Source: Hyperoodon ampullatus
Taxonomy: Eukaryota > Chordata > Mammalia > Artiodactyla > Ziphiidae
Length of the DNA stretch: 64,000 bases
Reading direction: 5' to 3'
NCBI GenBank assembly: GCA_949752795.1
Contig: OX457058.1
Location: forward strand, 38,566,587 to 38,630,586
Positions 62,401-64,000 of the stretch are shown here, piece by piece. The notes beneath the pieces were generated by a model. It made no database searches. It had not been told where the DNA came from and worked only from the letters and a program-made list of their open reading frames with translations. The position numbers and the translations under genes were made by a program. How positions within the stretch are numbered: the first letter of the stretch is position 1; the number at the start of each line of letters is the position of its first letter.

Positions 62401-64000
62401 TTGGAGATGGAGCCAGGACCAGCGTTCTGGTCCCGAGTTCTCAGGACTGGCTGTCTTAATGTCAGGTTTGTGAGCTCCACAAGGCGGCGACCGTGTCTGC
62501 TTGTTCCTCACTGTCTCGCTGGCCCCCAGCAGAGAGAGAGGGCAATTAGGAATTATCTACCAAATGAATTAATGTATGAATGAACAAATGGAGGCCCAAG
62601 AACCTTAGAAGTCACCTCCTTCAACCCCAGGCCTCTGAGGGAGGAGGGTTGTTGAGCACACTTGTTGAGCACCCATGAGGGACACAGCCCTTTGAGGTAG
62701 ACCATTTTGCAGTCAATAAATCTCAGCTAGAGACATATATTGCTTGCTTGTGATGCACACAGCAGTAATGATTAATGCTAGTGCATCAGTACAGTGTGTG
62801 ACTTTGGGAAGGTCATAGTCCAGGTGCAGCCCAGGAGTGTGACCCCCCAGGGTCTTCCCTTCCCAGGGCTCCAGGGAGAGCCAGTGCTTGAAATTGGTCC
62901 CGATGGGAGTATTTACACCATGGAAATCAGGAAACACTACAGACAAGGGCTTTTCTTTTTTTTTCTTTCCTTTTTTGAGAGTGGGCTTACCAGCACACTC
63001 CTGGAAGTTACTAACATTAAATAAAGAAGGCGGACGGCGGAAGGGTAATGAGCACTTCTCCTTTTCTAATGAAGCCTTATTCTTCCTTCGTTTTGCTGTC
63101 CTGCATGAGTTCTGAAGCTGACCCTGAAACCAAGGCCAGTTTGCCAGCCTGAGGGCAGGGTGGAGTCACAGTCATCTCCATGTCATATTCCCAGGCCCAG
63201 CCTGACAGCCACATTAGTGTGGACTCAGCAAATGTTTGCTGGTTAAGTGAATGTATTCACTCCCCCTTCCCTGACCCTGCAGGGCCCCTGTGTCCTCCAT
63301 GAAGCCTCATCAGGCCCTGCCCCTCAGTTCTGCTCTCCCAACTGTGACTGCTTGTACAGCCACTTTGGCACTTATTTTTCTCTATTGTTTTACATACATT
63401 AGCTTGGCCTCATCATGCAGACTGTGACCTCCTTAAAGTTAAAATCAAGTCTTAAGTGAAAAAAAAAAGTCCTCCTGTGTTAATTCACACAGTGCGGGTC
63501 CGGTGGGGAGTGGGTTGGGGGTCAGGAATGACGAAAAACGGTATTTGACACCTACTTATTAAACGAATGGGTGGACGCTGGAATTTAGTAGAATGGTTGA
63601 CCAGTAAGATTTGCCAGTACCCAAGGAGCTCTGTGTCTGTGACTTAAGTCCTGAGGAGGAATTCAAGAAGACCAAGGTCAGCCATTCCCCTAGCCACCAG
63701 CCTCCAGCACATCATTTATTTGCAGGCTAACTTCCCAGTGGTGCCTCTTCTCTTACCACTCATGGATCCATGCATACAAGTGGTGGCATATGCACTTGGG
63801 ATTGGAGTTTTAAACCCAGCATAGGGGAAGTGGTAGGGCTCCCACACCAAGGACACATCTGGCCAGAGTGACCCCAACTGCAGCTGCTAATTTTCCACAT
63901 ATTCTAAATAGACATGGTCGGGGGCGGTGTGCAAAAGGGGAGCCAGGAAACTGATTGCAGGAGAACATATGCAAGCCCTCAGTTTTCCTAACTGCAAACT

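Larger units (their letters stand above)
57911..64000 (-). other. ACAN: 5' UTR stub and ACAN intron 1 (partial)
   Basis: Upstream of the start codon there are a few untranslated bases, then intron 1, which runs off the window. It holds an L1 3' end (58042-58209), an ERVL-type solo LTR split by a CHR SINE (about 58385-59045), a MER5-like fragment (about 59482-59590), a (TG)n(GA)n tract (61112-61170) and a MIR (about 62310-62400). I see no second gene or exon 1. Confidence 0.7.

Noticed and set aside
57911..64000. ACAN promoter or exon 1
   Set aside because: No CpG-rich promoter-like stretch is visible upstream of the first coding exon. In other mammals intron 1 is tens of kilobases long, so exon 1 is expected outside the window.

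Overview
This is a 64 kb piece of mammalian nuclear DNA. It has large introns with GT/AG splice sites, CpG-rich promoter sequence, microsatellites and many interspersed repeats. About ten copies of the CHR-type tRNA-derived SINE (hallmark 'cttccctggtgg...cagtggtt', present in both orientations) point to the Cetartiodactyla. The variant reading 'gttgagagtccgcctgccgatgcagg', with a clean A-tail and perfect 15-bp target duplications, points more specifically to a whale or dolphin. That lineage call rests on remembered repeat families, not on a search.

Layout. Positions 1-1661 (+) hold the last three coding exons of MFGE8 (lactadherin), covering most of its second discoidin (C2) domain. Positions 13387-19651 (+) hold the complete coding region of HAPLN3 in four coding exons (360 aa); a CpG island at about 5.3-6.1 kb is its likely promoter and non-coding first exon. 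Positions 22776-57910 (-) hold the complete coding region of ACAN (aggrecan) in 18 coding exons, predicted at 2061 aa. The sequence beyond 57910 is ACAN intron 1; the non-coding first exon and promoter lie outside the window. The gene order MFGE8-HAPLN3-ACAN matches human 15q26.1, read in the opposite direction.

How the genes fit together. Aggrecan is the main chondroitin/keratan-sulphate proteoglycan of cartilage. Its G1 domain binds hyaluronan, and link proteins of the HAPLN family, which share the Ig plus two link-module fold, stabilise that complex. HAPLN3 and ACAN are one of the known link-protein/lectican neighbour pairs and are arranged tail to tail here, with about 3.1 kb between stop codons. 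MFGE8 is a secreted phosphatidylserine-binding bridging protein with no obvious functional tie to the other two.

Notable points. The aggrecan glycosaminoglycan region is compact: about six keratan-sulphate hexapeptides and about 8.5 CS1 repeats. The MMP and aggrecanase cleavage sites of the interglobular domain, and all four C-terminal aggrecanase sites in CS2, can be recognised. Each CS2 site follows the same anchor motif, suggesting that the sites were copied along with a super-repeat. I found no new biological system. The interesting material is lineage-specific variation in aggrecan and HAPLN3 and some nested or duplicated transposable elements.
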